Source: Desulfobacterales bacterium (lineage in GTDB: Bacteria > Desulfobacterota > Desulfobacteria > Desulfobacterales > QNYZ01). From it: a DNA stretch of 6,864 bases. The DNA is taken from contig JAOZUU010000156.1 in NCBI GenBank assembly GCA_029938515.1, forward strand, positions 1 through 6,864, given 5' to 3'. The notes under the pieces were generated by a model. It searched no databases. It was not told the DNA's origin and saw only the letters and a list, made by a program, of their open reading frames with translations. How positions within the stretch are numbered: position 1 is the first letter of the stretch; every line of letters begins with the position of its first letter. A program made the translations under genes and the position numbers. Of the stretch, positions 5,608-6,864 are shown piece by piece.

Positions 5608-6864
5608 TTACCGCTTTGCCGATGCGGGTTTGCCAAACGCCTTTTTCGCCAGGGCCCGGTTACGGGGGCGGAAGGTGTCGTCTTCCATCTCTTTTCGGAT
5701 CACCTGTTGAAACAGCTTGAACATCTTTACCTCCTGGGATTCGTGGGCGTAGAATGTGTCCCAGGCATATTGGAGCAGTTCCTCCAGTTTTTCCGGCGTC
5801 ATCTGTTTCGGGTGATACACCACCTTATCGGCCGTATAATCATTCCAGTCAAAAGAGAAAATTCGATTCTGCGCTTTCAGATCTTCATATACCCGGGTGT
5901 GGGGAAAGGGCGTCAGCACGGTGAACTCCGCCAGGTCCAGGTCGATCTCAAGTAAAAAATCGATCAGACGTTTGAGGCTGTCTTCCGTGTGATCGTCAAG
6001 CCCGAGAAGGATCGTACCCTCAACGGCGATACCATGGTCATGGTAGCGTTTGATTCGGTCCCGGATGTAGTCGGAGGTGTCGAAGATGGCCTGGTAGACA
6101 TACCAGGCCCCGGCCCGGGCCGCCAGATCCAGAACATCGGGGTGATCCTCGATGGGATGGCTGCACCATTTCTTTTTAAGGGGGATCATTTCCTGAAACA
6201 GATCCTTTTCCCACCGGGTGTCCTGGGCCAGAGAGTTGTCCACGATAAACAGGCGGTTGTTATCGATAGCGGCCATTTCCGCGATGGCTTTATCGATAGG
6301 ACGCGGCCGGAATTTCCTGCCGCCCAGGTAGGCCACGGCACACGGATAGCAATTATACCGGCAGCCCCGGGACGCATGGACCAGATCGACCATCTGAATC
6401 CCCCGGTAGTTGTAGAGGTCTCTTTTCAATAAGTCGCGCCGGGCCGAACCGACAATTTCAATGGGGGGCCGATCCTCCAGGTAATTGTAAATATTTTTCA
6501 GCTCTCCTGCTGCAAAATCGGTAAACACGCGCGCCATTCTCCCTTCGGACTCTCCGAGGAAAACCGAATCCGCGTACGTCAGCGTTTCTTCAGCATGAAG
6601 CATGGTGGCGATGCCGCCGAAAATGACTTTTATCCCTTTTTTTCGGTAAAGATCGGCAATCTCCCAGCCGCGCTTTACCTGGAGGGTGAGCATCATGGAA
6701 ATACCGACAAAATCCACCGGATCATCGAAGTCGATGGATTCCACGTTTTCATCAATGAACTCGATCTTCACGTGATCCGGTATTGTCGCGGCAAAGACAA
6801 CGGGGCCGTGGGGAGGCAAATGAAATTCGGTTTGCCGGCTGAGTCTGGGCCATTTGGGATATAT
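5608..6864 (-). CDS. B12-binding-type radical SAM protein, 5' end outside the window
   Basis: The frame runs open to the right edge, so the gene is partial at its N-terminus. The last 15 codons before the apparent TTG at 6817-6819 read IYPKWPRLSRQTEFH, a typical beginning for this family, so the real start lies just beyond base 6864. Visible parts are a cobalamin-type Rossmann domain (VEFIDEN-like IEFIDEN, DFVGISMML, VIFGGIATMLHAEE, VFLGESEG) and a radical SAM core with CRYNCYPC. The cluster cysteines are encoded at 6361-6363, 6349-6351 and 6340-6342. IFDTSD replaces the usual GIES-like strand, and GTILLGLDDHTEDS follows. The Phe/Tyr normally just before the third Cys is Pro here, with Tyr one residue earlier. 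It is convergent with the five-gene operon, so it has its own promoter outside the window. A role in the same lipid pathway is plausible but inferred only from proximity. Confidence 0.9.
   Translation of the reverse strand: MYPKWPRLSRQTEFHLPPHGPVVFAATIPDHVKIEFIDENVESIDFDDPVDFVGISMMLTLQVKRGWEIADLYRKKGIKVIFGGIATMLHAEETLTYADSVFLGESEGRMARVFTDFAAGELKNIYNYLEDRPPIEIVGSARRDLLKRDLYNYRGIQMVDLVHASRGCRYNCYPCAVAYLGGRKFRPRPIDKAIAEMAAIDNNRLFIVDNSLAQDTRWEKDLFQEMIPLKKKWCSHPIEDHPDVLDLAARAGAWYVYQAIFDTSDYIRDRIKRYHDHGIAVEGTILLGLDDHTEDSLKRLIDFLLEIDLDLAEFTVLTPFPHTRVYEDLKAQNRIFSFDWNDYTADKVVYHPKQMTPEKLEELLQYAWDTFYAHESQEVKMFKLFQQVIRKEMEDDTFRPRNRALAKKAFGKPASAKR

Noticed and set aside
5989..6432. 147-residue open frame on the plus strand
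   Set aside because: It overlaps the radical SAM cluster motif of the minus-strand gene and shows no recognisable protein features; it is a shadow frame.
6817..6819. TTG as the start codon of the minus-strand radical SAM gene
   Set aside because: The frame stays open to base 6864 and the upstream residues (YPKWPRLSRQTEFH) look like the genuine family N-terminus, so the start is outside the window.

Overview
The window most likely comes from a Gram-negative anaerobe of the Desulfobacterota (former Deltaproteobacteria). This is inferred from moderately high GC, the gene content, and the combination of B12-binding radical SAM enzymes with FabF-like ketosynthases. It cannot be proven from this sequence alone. 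All of the window except the first ~164 bases is packed with genes.

Layout. Positions 1-164 are a non-coding or gene-tail leader with a short GAT-phased hexamer tract and two small palindromes (97-114 and 128-137). Five tightly spaced plus-strand genes follow. They are a full-length FabF-like beta-ketoacyl synthase with an intact Cys-His-His triad (165-1403), a membrane-anchored PlsC-type acyltransferase (1425-2225), a B12-binding-domain radical SAM protein (2280-3770), a second, shorter ketosynthase with an intact triad (3773-4882), and a half-length ketosynthase-like protein with no catalytic residues, resembling a chain-length factor (4892-5587). Gaps between them are 21, 54, 2 and 9 bases, so they look like one operon. 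A second B12-binding-type radical SAM gene (5608-6864) lies on the minus strand, converging on the operon with 20 bases between stop codons. Its start is beyond the right edge of the window.

How the genes may work together (inference). A ketosynthase plus chain-length-factor pair, a further ketosynthase and a PlsC-like acyltransferase are the core of type II fatty-acid/polyketide-like lipid pathways such as the bacterial aryl polyene clusters. B12/radical SAM enzymes next to FabF-like genes recall the proposed ladderane loci of anammox bacteria. The combination seen here matches neither exactly. It suggests a specialised, probably membrane-bound acyl lipid whose chain is built by dedicated ketosynthases, modified by radical chemistry (for example methylation, cyclisation or C-C bond formation), and transferred to a glycerol-like or other hydroxyl acceptor. 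No acyl carrier protein, ketoreductase, dehydratase or thioesterase is visible in the window, so these must be encoded nearby or borrowed from primary metabolism.
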